From positions 347,845 through 411,844 of the forward strand of contig NZ_JAAEHL010000005.1 of the NCBI RefSeq assembly GCF_010614725.1: a DNA stretch of 64,000 bases. Direction: 5' to 3'. Made by a program: the position numbers and the translations under genes. Within the stretch, counting starts at the first letter, position 1. Each line of letters opens with the position of its first letter. Of this stretch, positions 56,951 to 64,000 are shown piece by piece. The notes below the pieces were generated by a model, which was not told where the DNA came from, made no database searches, and saw only the letters and a list, made by a program, of their open reading frames with translations. The DNA is from Flavobacterium ajazii (lineage in GTDB: Bacteria > Bacteroidota > Bacteroidia > Flavobacteriales > Flavobacteriaceae).

Positions 56951-57928
56951 CTATTTTAAAGTCGGCCATAAGTTGGCATCCCATTTCATTTCTTTTACAA
57001 TTAATCTTGGTGTTCCGTTAGTTTTCTTTTCGTAAGCGTGATAAAAAATATAATCTTTCCCGTCAAACGTATAGGCGCTATTATGACCTGTTCCAAAATA
57101 ATTTTCGTCGCCCTGAACTACTAAACTTCCACCACCCTGATTTAGTGATTTTCCTTCTTTATCTACATAAGGTCCGGTAACATTTTTAGATCTTCCAACA
57201 ACTACTTTGTAAGTGCTTTTTTCTCCGCGGCAGCATAAATCCCAGGAAAGAAACTGATAATAATAACCGTTTTTCTTAAAGATAAAAGGAGCTTCGAGAG
57301 CACCGTCACCGGGATTAGTATCTGCTAATTCAAAGCTTCTTTTACGTTTCGAAATCGTGTGCCATTCCTGAGGCTGTGCAATTGATTTTAAATCGAGATT
57401 TAATTTTACCAGTTTTAGTCCTTCCCAAAAAGAACCAAAAGAAAGCCATGGCGTATTGTTTTCATCAAAAATTAAATTCGGGTCAATGGCATTCCACATA
57501 TCACGGTTAGGCTGCGACTGAATCACAATTCCGTGATCGATCCATTTGTAATTTTTATCTTTTGAATCTAAAGTTGTATTGGTCGCTACACCAATCGCCG
57601 AAGTATTTTTGGCGAAAGCCGAAACCGAATAGTACAAATAATAGGTATTGTTATGGAATGAAATATCCGGTGCCCAGATATGGTTTTTAAAATCGGCTGC
57701 AACTCCATCTGCCCAAACTGGTTTTTCTGTAAAAACCTGAGGTTCCGGGTTCCATTTTTTTAAATCTTTAGAACTAAAAACACTGATTCCTTTGCCCGTG
57801 CAATACAAATAATAAGTATCTTTTTGTTTGATGACAACCGGGTCGTGAACGACAATTTCCTGTGCAAAAACAACTGAAGCTGCCAGCATCATTAGAACAA
57901 AAAATGTATGTTTTATGTAAAACTTCAT
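56951..57928 (-). CDS. GH43 family arabinan endo-alpha-L-arabinosidase-like enzyme
   Basis: A 325-residue five-bladed beta-propeller protein with a signal peptide (1-23). The GH43 acids are Asp29 (VVHDPVVI), Asp149 (NAIDPNLIF) and Glu212 (GALEAPFIF). DLCCRGEKSTYKVVVGRS and YFGTGHNSAYTFDG fit the endo-1,5-alpha-L-arabinanase type (subfamilies 4-6). It would cut the arabinan backbone in the periplasm or outside. Confidence 0.9.
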   Translation of the reverse strand: MKFYIKHTFFVLMMLAASVVFAQEIVVHDPVVIKQKDTYYLYCTGKGISVFSSKDLKKWNPEPQVFTEKPVWADGVAADFKNHIWAPDISFHNNTYYLYYSVSAFAKNTSAIGVATNTTLDSKDKNYKWIDHGIVIQSQPNRDMWNAIDPNLIFDENNTPWLSFGSFWEGLKLVKLNLDLKSIAQPQEWHTISKRKRSFELADTNPGDGALEAPFIFKKNGYYYQFLSWDLCCRGEKSTYKVVVGRSKNVTGPYVDKEGKSLNQGGGSLVVQGDENYFGTGHNSAYTFDGKDYIFYHAYEKKTNGTPRLIVKEMKWDANLWPTLK

Positions 57929-57943
57929 ACACTATATTTTTAA

Positions 57944-58259
57944 ACCATATAAGTGATATAAAATCATTTAAGTTTAGTTTTGAATTGGAACGTTTTTAAA
58001 AATCATATAAGCTCAAACAATAACTAAACTTTTTTCACCATATAAGTGATGTAAGTAAATTTAAGTTTGGCTTGCTTAATCTTAAAAATTTTAAAATCAT
58101 ATAAGCTGAAACTGTGAACTGTGACTGTAACTTTTTTTATCATATTAAGTGATGTAAGTAAATTTGGGTCTTTTGGAACGTTTTTTAAATCATATAAGTT
58201 ATAAGAAAAGTTACTTTTTACAAGCATCGTTTTAAATGAACTTACATAACTTATATGGT
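57944..58259. repeat. Word-repeat array between the two GH43 genes
   Basis: Three direct copies of a ~95-100 bp unit start with ACCATATAAGTGAT (57944, 58037) or ATCATATTAAGTGAT (58139). A fourth copy, inverted, closes the array (ACTTACATAACTTATATGGT, ending 58259). Inside the units the words ATATAAGT, GATGTAAGT and AAATTTAAGT repeat. It fills almost all of the 350-bp spacer, which holds no gene. Confidence 0.75.
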
Positions 58260-58278
58260 AAAAATTTAAAATTTGTTC

Positions 58279-59256
58279 CTACTGAATTCCTTCAGAAGTC
58301 ATAATTACTCTTTTCATTGTTCCGTCTTTGTTATAAAACAATTTATCTACACATACAGAACGCCTGAAACTACCGCCATTTGTTGGAATAGAACCATTAT
58401 GGTACACAAAATACCATTGCCCTTTAAACTCGATAATCGATTGGTGATTGGTGTTGCTGTTTCCGGCTACTTCATTTAAAATACCTTTAAACTCCCAAGG
58501 TCCTGTAATTGATTTACTCATAGCGTAGGCTATTTTTTCAGGAAAATCATAGGCATACGATAAATAATACCAGTCTTTACGTTTATGTATCCAGGGAGCT
58601 TCGGTAAATTTTGGTAAATCAACGGTTTGAATTTCCCCATCCATTTCAATCATGTTATCTTTTAGTTTTACGTATTTGCAAACTGTATTTCCCCAATACA
58701 AATACGCTTTTCCAGCATCATCGATATAAATTGTTGGATCGATATCATCCCAACTGATTTTAGTTTGAGTTGTCATATCGTTAGTAATAAGAGCTTTACC
58801 TATAGCATCTTTAAAAGGCCCTAACGGATTATCGCCAACCGCAACTCCAATGGCTTTTCCGTGAATGCTTTCATTGTGAGTCACAGTTACAAACCAATAA
58901 AATTTGCCGTTTTTTTCAACCACCTGACTTGCCCATGCATCGCCTTTGGCCCAAGCAAAATCTGTTGGTTTTAAGGGTACCGGATGCTCTTGCCAGGTTT
59001 TCATATCTGAAGAAGAATACACCAGCCATTCGCGCATACGATATGAATTTACATCGTTTGGCGCTTCATCATGACCTGCATACAAATAAACTTTGTCTTT
59101 GTAAACCAATGCAGCAGGATCACCGGTATATTTATCTTTTATAATAGGATTATTAAATTTTACCGGGTCAGTCTGATTTGCTGCAGATTGTGCCACTGCT
59201 GTTTCGCAGAAAGCAATCAACGCTAAGAATGACAGGCTTTTAATTAGGTTTTTCAT
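58279..59256 (-). CDS. GH43 family glycoside hydrolase (arabinofuranosidase/xylosidase-like)
   Basis: A 325-residue propeller enzyme with a signal peptide (ending TAVAQ). The acids are Asp46 (YTGDPAALVY), Asp173 (DDIDPTIYID) and Glu219 (KFTEAPWIHK). It differs clearly from the neighbour at 56951 and resembles the XynD/Arb43 type active on arabino-oligosaccharides. It starts 12 bp after the GH51 stop, so the two are cotranscribed. Confidence 0.88.
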   Translation of the reverse strand: MKNLIKSLSFLALIAFCETAVAQSAANQTDPVKFNNPIIKDKYTGDPAALVYKDKVYLYAGHDEAPNDVNSYRMREWLVYSSSDMKTWQEHPVPLKPTDFAWAKGDAWASQVVEKNGKFYWFVTVTHNESIHGKAIGVAVGDNPLGPFKDAIGKALITNDMTTQTKISWDDIDPTIYIDDAGKAYLYWGNTVCKYVKLKDNMIEMDGEIQTVDLPKFTEAPWIHKRKDWYYLSYAYDFPEKIAYAMSKSITGPWEFKGILNEVAGNSNTNHQSIIEFKGQWYFVYHNGSIPTNGGSFRRSVCVDKLFYNKDGTMKRVIMTSEGIQ

Positions 59257-59267
59257 TATTGAGGGTT

Positions 59268-60812
59268 TTATTTTCCTTCTAAAACAACAACAGAGAATGG
59301 AGGAACAATAATTTCTAATTTTCCTTTTTTATTTTCGAAACCTTTAAAAGCGATTGGAATAATTTTGTTTGGCGTATCAAACGAATTGTAATCCTGTAAC
59401 TTCGTAGAGGTTATTATAGTGCCTGTGAAATTTTTAATGCCAAGATCTTTTATATCGATTTCAATTTTATTTTTGTTTTTGGCATCTATATTTACTAATG
59501 AAATATGAACCACTCCATTTTTATCTTTTGAAGCTGAAGCCGATACTGCAGGAAGTGTTTCTCCATTAAATGTATACGATGGCGACTCAAAACTTACAGG
59601 CAATAATTTTGCATCCTGATGAACAGCGTACATTTTCATTACATGATAGGTTGGCGTCATAATCATTTTTGCTTTATTTGTCAAGATAACGGCCTGTAAA
59701 ACGTTAACACATTGCGCTAAATTTGCCATACGAACCCTGTCAGCATGATTATTAAAAATATTAAGAGTTGCACCTGCCAGAACTGCATCTCTCATTGTAT
59801 TCTGCTGATATAAAAATCCTGGATTTGTTCCTTTCTCTACATCATACCAGGCTCCCCATTCGTCAACCATCATTGCCACTTTTTTCTCCGGATCGTATTT
59901 GTCCATGATAGCCGAATGCCTGGTAACCAGTTCTTCCATTTTTAAAGCTGATTTCATTGTTTTGAAATAACCTTCTTCAGAAAAATCTACACCGTCTCCT
60001 TTTTTGTTCCAGTTAATTACAGCATAATGATGAACTCCCAAACCACCTAACATATTCTTCGGAATATTTTTCATTAAAACTTCTGTCCAGTTGTAATCGG
60101 AACTATTTGATCCTGATGCAATACGGGTAAGTCCTCCGGTATTTTCCCAATCTGACATAAACGTAGCAAACTTGCGGTATTCTCCGGCATAATATTCTGC
60201 GGTCATGTTTCCACCGCATCCCCATGCCTCATTCCCAATTCCCCAGAATTTAACTTTCCACGGATCTTTTCTTCCGTTCTTTTGACGCAAATCACTCATT
60301 GGACTTTTTCCTCCAAAATTGGTATACTGAACCCAGTCTGCTAATTCCTGAACAGTCCCGCTACCTACATTTCCTGATAAATATGGTTCGGCTCCAAGAA
60401 GCTCACACATATTCAGAAAATCATGAGTTCCAAAACTGTTATCTTCGGTCACACCTCCCCACCATTTATTTACAATAGTTGGTCTTTGTTCTTTAGGTCC
60501 AATTCCGTCTTTCCAGTGATATGTGTCAGCAAAACAGCCACCCGGCCATCTTAAATTTGGTATTTTCAACTCTTTTAGAGCTGCAATAATATCATTTCGA
60601 ACACCATTTGTGTTTGGTATTTTTGAAGTATCACCCACAAAAAATCCGCCATAAATACAGCGCCCTAAATGTTCCGCAAAATGCCCATAGATATTTTTAT
60701 CGATAACAGGAGCCTTGTCATCATTTTTTATAGCAATTAATGTTGTTTGGTTTTGTGCCGAAATAGTTTGTAAACAGGCAGCAACAAACAAAAATAAAAA
60801 GTTTTTTTTCAT
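59268..60812 (-). CDS. GH51 alpha-L-arabinofuranosidase, exported
   Basis: A 514-residue (beta/alpha)8 enzyme with a signal peptide (1-19). The acid/base Glu195 is in GIGNEAWGCGG and the nucleophile Glu318 in MMVDEWGAWYDV; NLRWPGGCFADTYHW is the classical GH51 segment. It releases terminal arabinofuranose from arabinan or arabinoxylan. Many GH51 enzymes are cytosolic, so the signal peptide is notable. It heads the arabinan gene block. Confidence 0.93.
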   Translation of the reverse strand: MKKNFLFLFVAACLQTISAQNQTTLIAIKNDDKAPVIDKNIYGHFAEHLGRCIYGGFFVGDTSKIPNTNGVRNDIIAALKELKIPNLRWPGGCFADTYHWKDGIGPKEQRPTIVNKWWGGVTEDNSFGTHDFLNMCELLGAEPYLSGNVGSGTVQELADWVQYTNFGGKSPMSDLRQKNGRKDPWKVKFWGIGNEAWGCGGNMTAEYYAGEYRKFATFMSDWENTGGLTRIASGSNSSDYNWTEVLMKNIPKNMLGGLGVHHYAVINWNKKGDGVDFSEEGYFKTMKSALKMEELVTRHSAIMDKYDPEKKVAMMVDEWGAWYDVEKGTNPGFLYQQNTMRDAVLAGATLNIFNNHADRVRMANLAQCVNVLQAVILTNKAKMIMTPTYHVMKMYAVHQDAKLLPVSFESPSYTFNGETLPAVSASASKDKNGVVHISLVNIDAKNKNKIEIDIKDLGIKNFTGTIITSTKLQDYNSFDTPNKIIPIAFKGFENKKGKLEIIVPPFSVVVLEGK

Positions 60813-61307
60813 GGTTTTTCATGGTTTTGTTCTTAGAAAAATAGTTTTCTAAAACCTATTTTCTAATTTTTTGGTTGTAGTTTTCAAGAAATATTAAATA
60901 AGTGTTTATTTAACATTTGTAAATTTAAACAAAATAAATCCTTAAAAACAAATTGATCTGATAAAATAACTGCATAATAAAAACATATTTTATAATTTAA
61001 ATGTAAAAAGAACATTTAAATATTATTTTTTATTCTAAAAATGCAACCGGTAGCCTTAATTTTTTATCAATTAAGAAGCAATTAATTAAAAATGTAACTT
61101 ATTACATAAAAATTAGTGTTTTAAAAGTTATCTTTGATTTGTAACTAGCACAGCGGCATTTCTATAATTATTATTTTTGTTTAGGCCTAAAAAACAATTG
61201 TATTAATTACTACTTTTAATTCGACATAAGAAATAAGTGTAATCAATACATTAATAAATTATGAAACCTATTAGGAAGTTTATATATTTACCGACAAATA
61301 ATAATAT
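60813..61307. promoter_or_regulatory. Divergent control region of GH51 and araR
   Basis: No larger gene lies in these 495 bp. Elements seen: a perfect inverted repeat TTAAATAA-GTGT-TTATTTAA (60894-60913); TGTAACTTATTACA (61093-61106); a -7 box TATCTTTG (61129-61136) facing araR; AAATAAGTGT (61231-61240); and a 17-codon ORF starting at 61261 that overlaps the araR start. The AAATAAGTGT word shared by two of these sites and the araB site is a candidate AraR half site. Confidence 0.5.
60894..60913. promoter_or_regulatory. Candidate AraR operator, 20-bp inverted repeat
   Basis: Perfect 8-bp arms TTAAATAA and TTATTTAA surround GTGT. It lies about 82 bp upstream of the GH51 start. TAAGTGTTTA inside it matches the reverse strand of the araB site. 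Confidence 0.45.
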
Positions 61308-61314
61308 ATGCTAA
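61261..61314 (+). CDS. Possible 17-residue leader peptide before araR
   Basis: The frame MKPIRKFIYLPTNNNIC starts with ATG at 61261, and its stop TAA (61312-61314) overlaps the araR ATG by 7 nt. Reinitiation could couple it to araR. It is short and may be chance; there is no homology to argue from. Confidence 0.25.
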   Translation: MKPIRKFIYLPTNNNIC

Positions 61315-61997
61315 ACAGTTATAGCTCTGCTGATAAGGTTTTATTAGCCGTAGATTGTATCATTTTTGGATTTGACCATCAGGGTCTAAAAATTCTTTTG
61401 ATCAAAAGGGACTTTGAACCTGAGAGAGGGAAATGGTCATTAATTGGTGGCTTTTTAAAACGTGATGAAATATTAGACGATGCCGCCATTCGTATCCTGA
61501 GTACTTATACAGGTTTACACGATATCTATATGGAACAGCTGCATGCTTACAGTGAAATAGACCGTGACCCTGTTGACAGAACTATTTCTGTATCTTATTA
61601 TGCACTGATTAATATTGAAAACCATAATGAAGAATTAATTAAAAACTATCATGCAGAATGGTTTAGCATAGCTGATGCACCAAACCTTATTTTCGACCAC
61701 AACGAAATGGTTCAGCATGCCATTAGAAGATTGCGTTACAGAACTTCGATAAAACCAATTGGATTTGAATTATTGCCGGAAAAATTCACCATGCGTCAAT
61801 TGCTGGAATTATATGAAGCCATTTTAAGTAAGGAGCTGGACAAACGTAACTTTATCAGTAAGATCAATTCTTTGGAAATTTTAAATAAACTGGATGAAAA
61901 AGACATGCAGTCTTCCAGAAAAGGATCTTACTTATATACTTTCAACAAAGAAAAATACGAGGAAAAATTGCTTAACGATTTTGTCCTGAATTTATAG
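61308..61997 (+). CDS. araR: Nudix-related transcriptional regulator AraR
   Basis: The 229-residue protein has an N-terminal Nudix-like domain (about 8-140, LLAVDCIIFGFDHQGLKILLIKRDFEPERGKWSLIGGF) and a C-terminal winged helix of the NrtR type (about 155-225, FTMRQLLELYEAIL). The Nudix box is decayed: the catalytic REXXEE is replaced by RILSTYTG, so the domain should bind a ligand instead of cutting it. Such regulators control arabinose genes in Bacteroidetes (AraR of B. thetaiotaomicron). Its divergent place beside the ara locus supports the name. Confidence 0.85.
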   Translation: MLNSYSSADKVLLAVDCIIFGFDHQGLKILLIKRDFEPERGKWSLIGGFLKRDEILDDAAIRILSTYTGLHDIYMEQLHAYSEIDRDPVDRTISVSYYALINIENHNEELIKNYHAEWFSIADAPNLIFDHNEMVQHAIRRLRYRTSIKPIGFELLPEKFTMRQLLELYEAILSKELDKRNFISKINSLEILNKLDEKDMQSSRKGSYLYTFNKEKYEEKLLNDFVLNL

Positions 61998-62078
61998 TAA
62001 ACTGCAAAGTCTTAACTTTTCTGTATATAATGAATGGCCCTAAAAAGAGTTGATCGGATTAGTAATAAAAAATTAGTT

Positions 62079-62115
62079 AAATGGGAACAGAGTCACTTTG
62101 TTCCCATTTATTTTT
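62079..62115 (+). terminator. Terminator of araR
   Basis: AAATGGGAACA pairs with TGTTCCCATTT across a 9-nt loop, then ATTTTT. Confidence 0.8.
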
Positions 62116-62394
62116 CTCCAGGATTTAGTAAAATGTTATTTCTTTAAGTTTGAGACGCCTTAAAGATTTTTTAAATTTTTCTTTCTTTTGACATAATCAT
62201 AGTTATTGTCAACTTTTCAGGTGGGAACATAAAAGAGCAAAAGCCACTCCTTTTATTAAAATGACTTTTTTGATTCTCTTTGCGGCCACAGTTTACAAAA
62301 CAGCGCTATCGTTGACGACTTTATTTTTGTCATTTCCGAGCCATCGGAATGCTTACTACCAAGAAGTTTAAAGATTCTTCGCTATAAAACACAA

Positions 62395-62424
62395 AAAACC
62401 TCGCAAGTTGCGAGGTTTTATTTT
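62395..62424. terminator. Bidirectional hairpin with T-run
   Basis: AAAACCTCGC pairs with GCGAGGTTTT around AAGTT, with ATTTTT after it and an A-run before it. On the minus strand it could end the immunity gene transcript. Confidence 0.7.
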
Positions 62425-62454
62425 TATATACTTTGTCGAGTTTCTATACCTGTA

Positions 62455-62469
62455 CGAGCAAGATGCTCG
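62455..62469. repeat. Small palindrome CGAGCA-AGA-TGCTCG
   Basis: A REP-like short palindrome with unusually high GC for its surroundings, inside 'tgtacgagcaagatgctcgc'. It may be part of a dispersed intergenic repeat. Confidence 0.4.
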
Positions 62470-62592
62470 CACCAGCTGAGGATATTACTATAAATCTCTG
62501 ATTATCTGTAAATGTTAAGTGAAATAATTAACCACCAACACATCTGATACATTACCAATATTAGGTAGTATTTTAATGGCTAAAATTCTCAT

Positions 62593-63087
62593 TTACTTAA
62601 TCCATTTATTACTGATAGTATCTATCCTTGATAAATTAATTCTATTTTCTTTGACAATATACGTATATACTGGAGGGTATTCACCATACTCACCATTTAG
62701 GTAGTCTATTTGAAAATCTTTTAATAATGAATTCTTAATTTTATTCTTAAAGAATTTTTTACCTAAATTATTCTCATCAAGTATTACGACTGGTATTCTA
62801 TTTTCAATTTTATATACGCCATAATAATTGATATGTTTAAAAATTCCTTTTGATTTTCTATTAATTTTTATAATGGTGTCATTACCATTTAACAGGAATT
62901 CAACAATATATATAAACTTTTTTCTTCCACCATAACTAGGTATTGGAATTTTACTTTGATATTCTAAAATAGAGCTTTCAAGTTCGGTACTTAAATCTTT
63001 TTTAGTTTCAATATTCACTTCTTGCTTTTTACAGTTAGTCAAGAAAAAAAATAAGCTAATACTGGTAAAATAATTTAATATTTTCAT
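62593..63087 (-). CDS. Lipoprotein, probable immunity protein of the Rhs toxin
   Basis: A 164-residue protein with a lipoprotein signal (Cys19 in FFLTNCKKQEV), otherwise not recognised. The mature part is rich in Lys, Ile and Tyr and has one domain's length. The start lies only 5 bp after the Rhs stop on the same strand, which is the usual position of an immunity gene. An envelope location would suit protection against a toxin acting in the periplasm or during entry. The function is inferred from position only. Confidence 0.6.
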   Translation of the reverse strand: MKILNYFTSISLFFFLTNCKKQEVNIETKKDLSTELESSILEYQSKIPIPSYGGRKKFIYIVEFLLNGNDTIIKINRKSKGIFKHINYYGVYKIENRIPVVILDENNLGKKFFKNKIKNSLLKDFQIDYLNGEYGEYPPVYTYIVKENRINLSRIDTISNKWIK

Positions 63088-63092
63088 TTCAT

Positions 63093-64000
63093 TTATGGTT
63101 TAAAATCTTTTCCTGAATTAATATTTTTAACAAAGTAAATCTGTTCTTGAGTTACATTATACAATCTTGAAGAATTTGGAAAATAAATATTATTAGGATA
63201 AGTTGCTTTCCTACCTTTTGAATTTTCTAAATCTCCACTTATACTAGACCTTTCATAGGAAGGATGTGTATCAATGCCTGGATGACTGTGAGTGTGTACA
63301 AATACATTTTTATTTGGATTATTTATTCCAAACAAAGCAGGAGAAAAAGTTCCCCAACCATCATGAAAAGTTGATAATGATACCTTATTTTGTCCCTCAC
63401 TCTTATACAAAGTCAATGAAAATTCAACATTCGTATTATCGGCAACAAATTTAAATAAGTTAGAATAATCTGATACTGTTTTATTATTTGCTGTACTGGT
63501 TGCGGAACTTGGAGCGTATAAATCACCATCTACTTTAATAATTGGTCGGTCTTCTGTCATTTGATTAGCAATTCCTTTAGCAATTGTCACAGCATCCTTC
63601 TCATCTACTTTTTTATTTCCATCAGTATCTTTTTTATTTCCTTTATTATCGACTGCATAAACTCTATCAAATTTATCATCTGTCTTCTTAAGCAATTGAA
63701 AATTCCCATCTTCATCAACTCCATAATCATCTTCAAGCATTCCGTCAGGGTCAATAAACTTCATCGGATTATTGTAAGCATATCTATATGGTGTAAAATC
63801 AAACTTCTTTTCTGCTAGCGGGTCAATATTCATCCATCTGCCTAATGCAGGGTCATAATTCCTTGCTCCGAAGTCGTACATCCCAAGTCCTAACTCGTCC
63901 TGCAACTCTTTACCTCCAAAGCGATACTTATAACCAGCACTTGTAGAAGTTACAACATTGTTGCCCGTATTGTGTTCCAATCCAAAAGGATAATAGCTGG
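63093..64000 (-). CDS. Rhs-repeat protein, C-terminal part with JAB-like toxin tip (partial)
   Basis: This is the 3' part of a larger gene; the frame stays open past the window end (it reads SYYPFG just before the TTG at 63980, a typical Rhs motif). The Rhs core end is clear: YRFGGKELQDELGLGMYDFG, NYDPALGRWMNIDPLAE and YRYAYNNPMKFIDPDGM. After the core the tip of about 210 residues contains FVHTHSHPGIDTHPS and later SSISGDLENS, resembling a JAB/JAMM metallopeptidase toxin domain (HxH...S...D). The spacing differs from canonical JAMM, so the toxin class is tentative. The next gene is a likely immunity protein. Confidence 0.75.
   Translation of the reverse strand, partial: SYYPFGLEHNTGNNVVTSTSAGYKYRFGGKELQDELGLGMYDFGARNYDPALGRWMNIDPLAEKKFDFTPYRYAYNNPMKFIDPDGMLEDDYGVDEDGNFQLLKKTDDKFDRVYAVDNKGNKKDTDGNKKVDEKDAVTIAKGIANQMTEDRPIIKVDGDLYAPSSATSTANNKTVSDYSNLFKFVADNTNVEFSLTLYKSEGQNKVSLSTFHDGWGTFSPALFGINNPNKNVFVHTHSHPGIDTHPSYERSSISGDLENSKGRKATYPNNIYFPNSSRLYNVTQEQIYFVKNINSGKDFKP

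Larger units (their letters stand above)
61998..62592. other. Gene-free spacer between araR and the Rhs locus
   Basis: Two terminators (62079, 62395) and a small palindrome (62455) are annotated separately. A 36-codon frame at 62261-62371 has no recognisable product. The segment around 'gtcatttccgagccatcgg' looks like a decayed dispersed repeat. Sequence from 62470 to 62590 holds nothing I can name. Confidence 0.5.

Noticed and set aside
62261..62371. 36-codon ORF in the araR-Rhs spacer
   Set aside because: It has no recognisable product, ends in repeat-like sequence and lacks a promoter; it was not called as a gene.

Overview
The window is AT-rich DNA from a member of Bacteroidota, most likely Flavobacterium. 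Several signs agree. Five secreted proteins carry the C-terminal sorting domain of the type IX secretion system. Promoters fit the Bacteroidota pattern TTG/TTTG, about 20 nt, then TAnnTTTG. Shine-Dalgarno sites are not evident. The gene order purN / acpP-fabF-rnc-(IPExxxVDY)-pyk is typical of the group. No rRNA, tRNA, CRISPR array or insertion sequence was recognised.

Layout. 0.3-5.8 kb: three secreted peptidases (DUF885, M1, S8). 6-11 kb: two leucine-rich-repeat surface proteins of the type IX system around a DUF481 protein, then a metallo-beta-lactamase-fold hydrolase. 12-17 kb: a LuxR-type response regulator, a TPR histidine kinase and a large delta-60-repeat surface protein. A 16-bp dyad (TACGC-N6-GCGTA) recurs in the spacers around these three genes and may be the regulator's box. 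17.5-22 kb: sufA-sufB-sufC-(four-helix-bundle gene)-sufD. 22-25 kb: a class II cyclic-nucleotide-phosphodiesterase-like protein and an ALDH7-type dehydrogenase. 25-31 kb: two paralogous PL1 pectate lyases sharing the palindrome TGTAATCGATTACA (or a close variant) upstream. 31.5-36 kb: small surface protein, phosphatase, C1B peptidase, AraC regulator, CPBP protease. 36-42 kb: housekeeping block pyk, IPExxxVDY, rnc, fabF, acpP, purN, rnhA. 42-49 kb: ECF sigma factor with a membrane partner, a PfkB kinase, a PurF-type amidotransferase, two tandem structured small RNAs, an OsmC protein and a DUF2007 protein. 49-62 kb: an arabinan/arabinose locus, GH51-GH43-GH43-GH127 then araB-araD-araA-galM, with a divergent Nudix-type AraR regulator. 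62.5-64 kb: the 3' end of an Rhs gene with a JAB-like toxin tip, followed by a probable immunity lipoprotein.

How the genes fit together. Secreted GH43, GH51 and GH127 enzymes would release L-arabinose from arabinan or arabinosides. GalM, AraA, AraB and AraD would convert it to D-xylulose 5-phosphate, with AraR as local control. With the pectate lyases nearby, the window describes a plant pectin degrader. No SusC/SusD pair or sugar permease is present, so uptake must be encoded elsewhere.

Most interesting signals: (1) two tandem ~70-nt RNAs after the purF-like gene, with matched promoters, covarying stems and GAAA-loop terminators; (2) intergenic elements built of 7-9 nt words arranged as long imperfect inverted repeats, always between co-directional genes; (3) an intrinsic-terminator structure inside the start of rnc; (4) the dyad flanking the two-component genes; (5) the Rhs-JAB/immunity pair.
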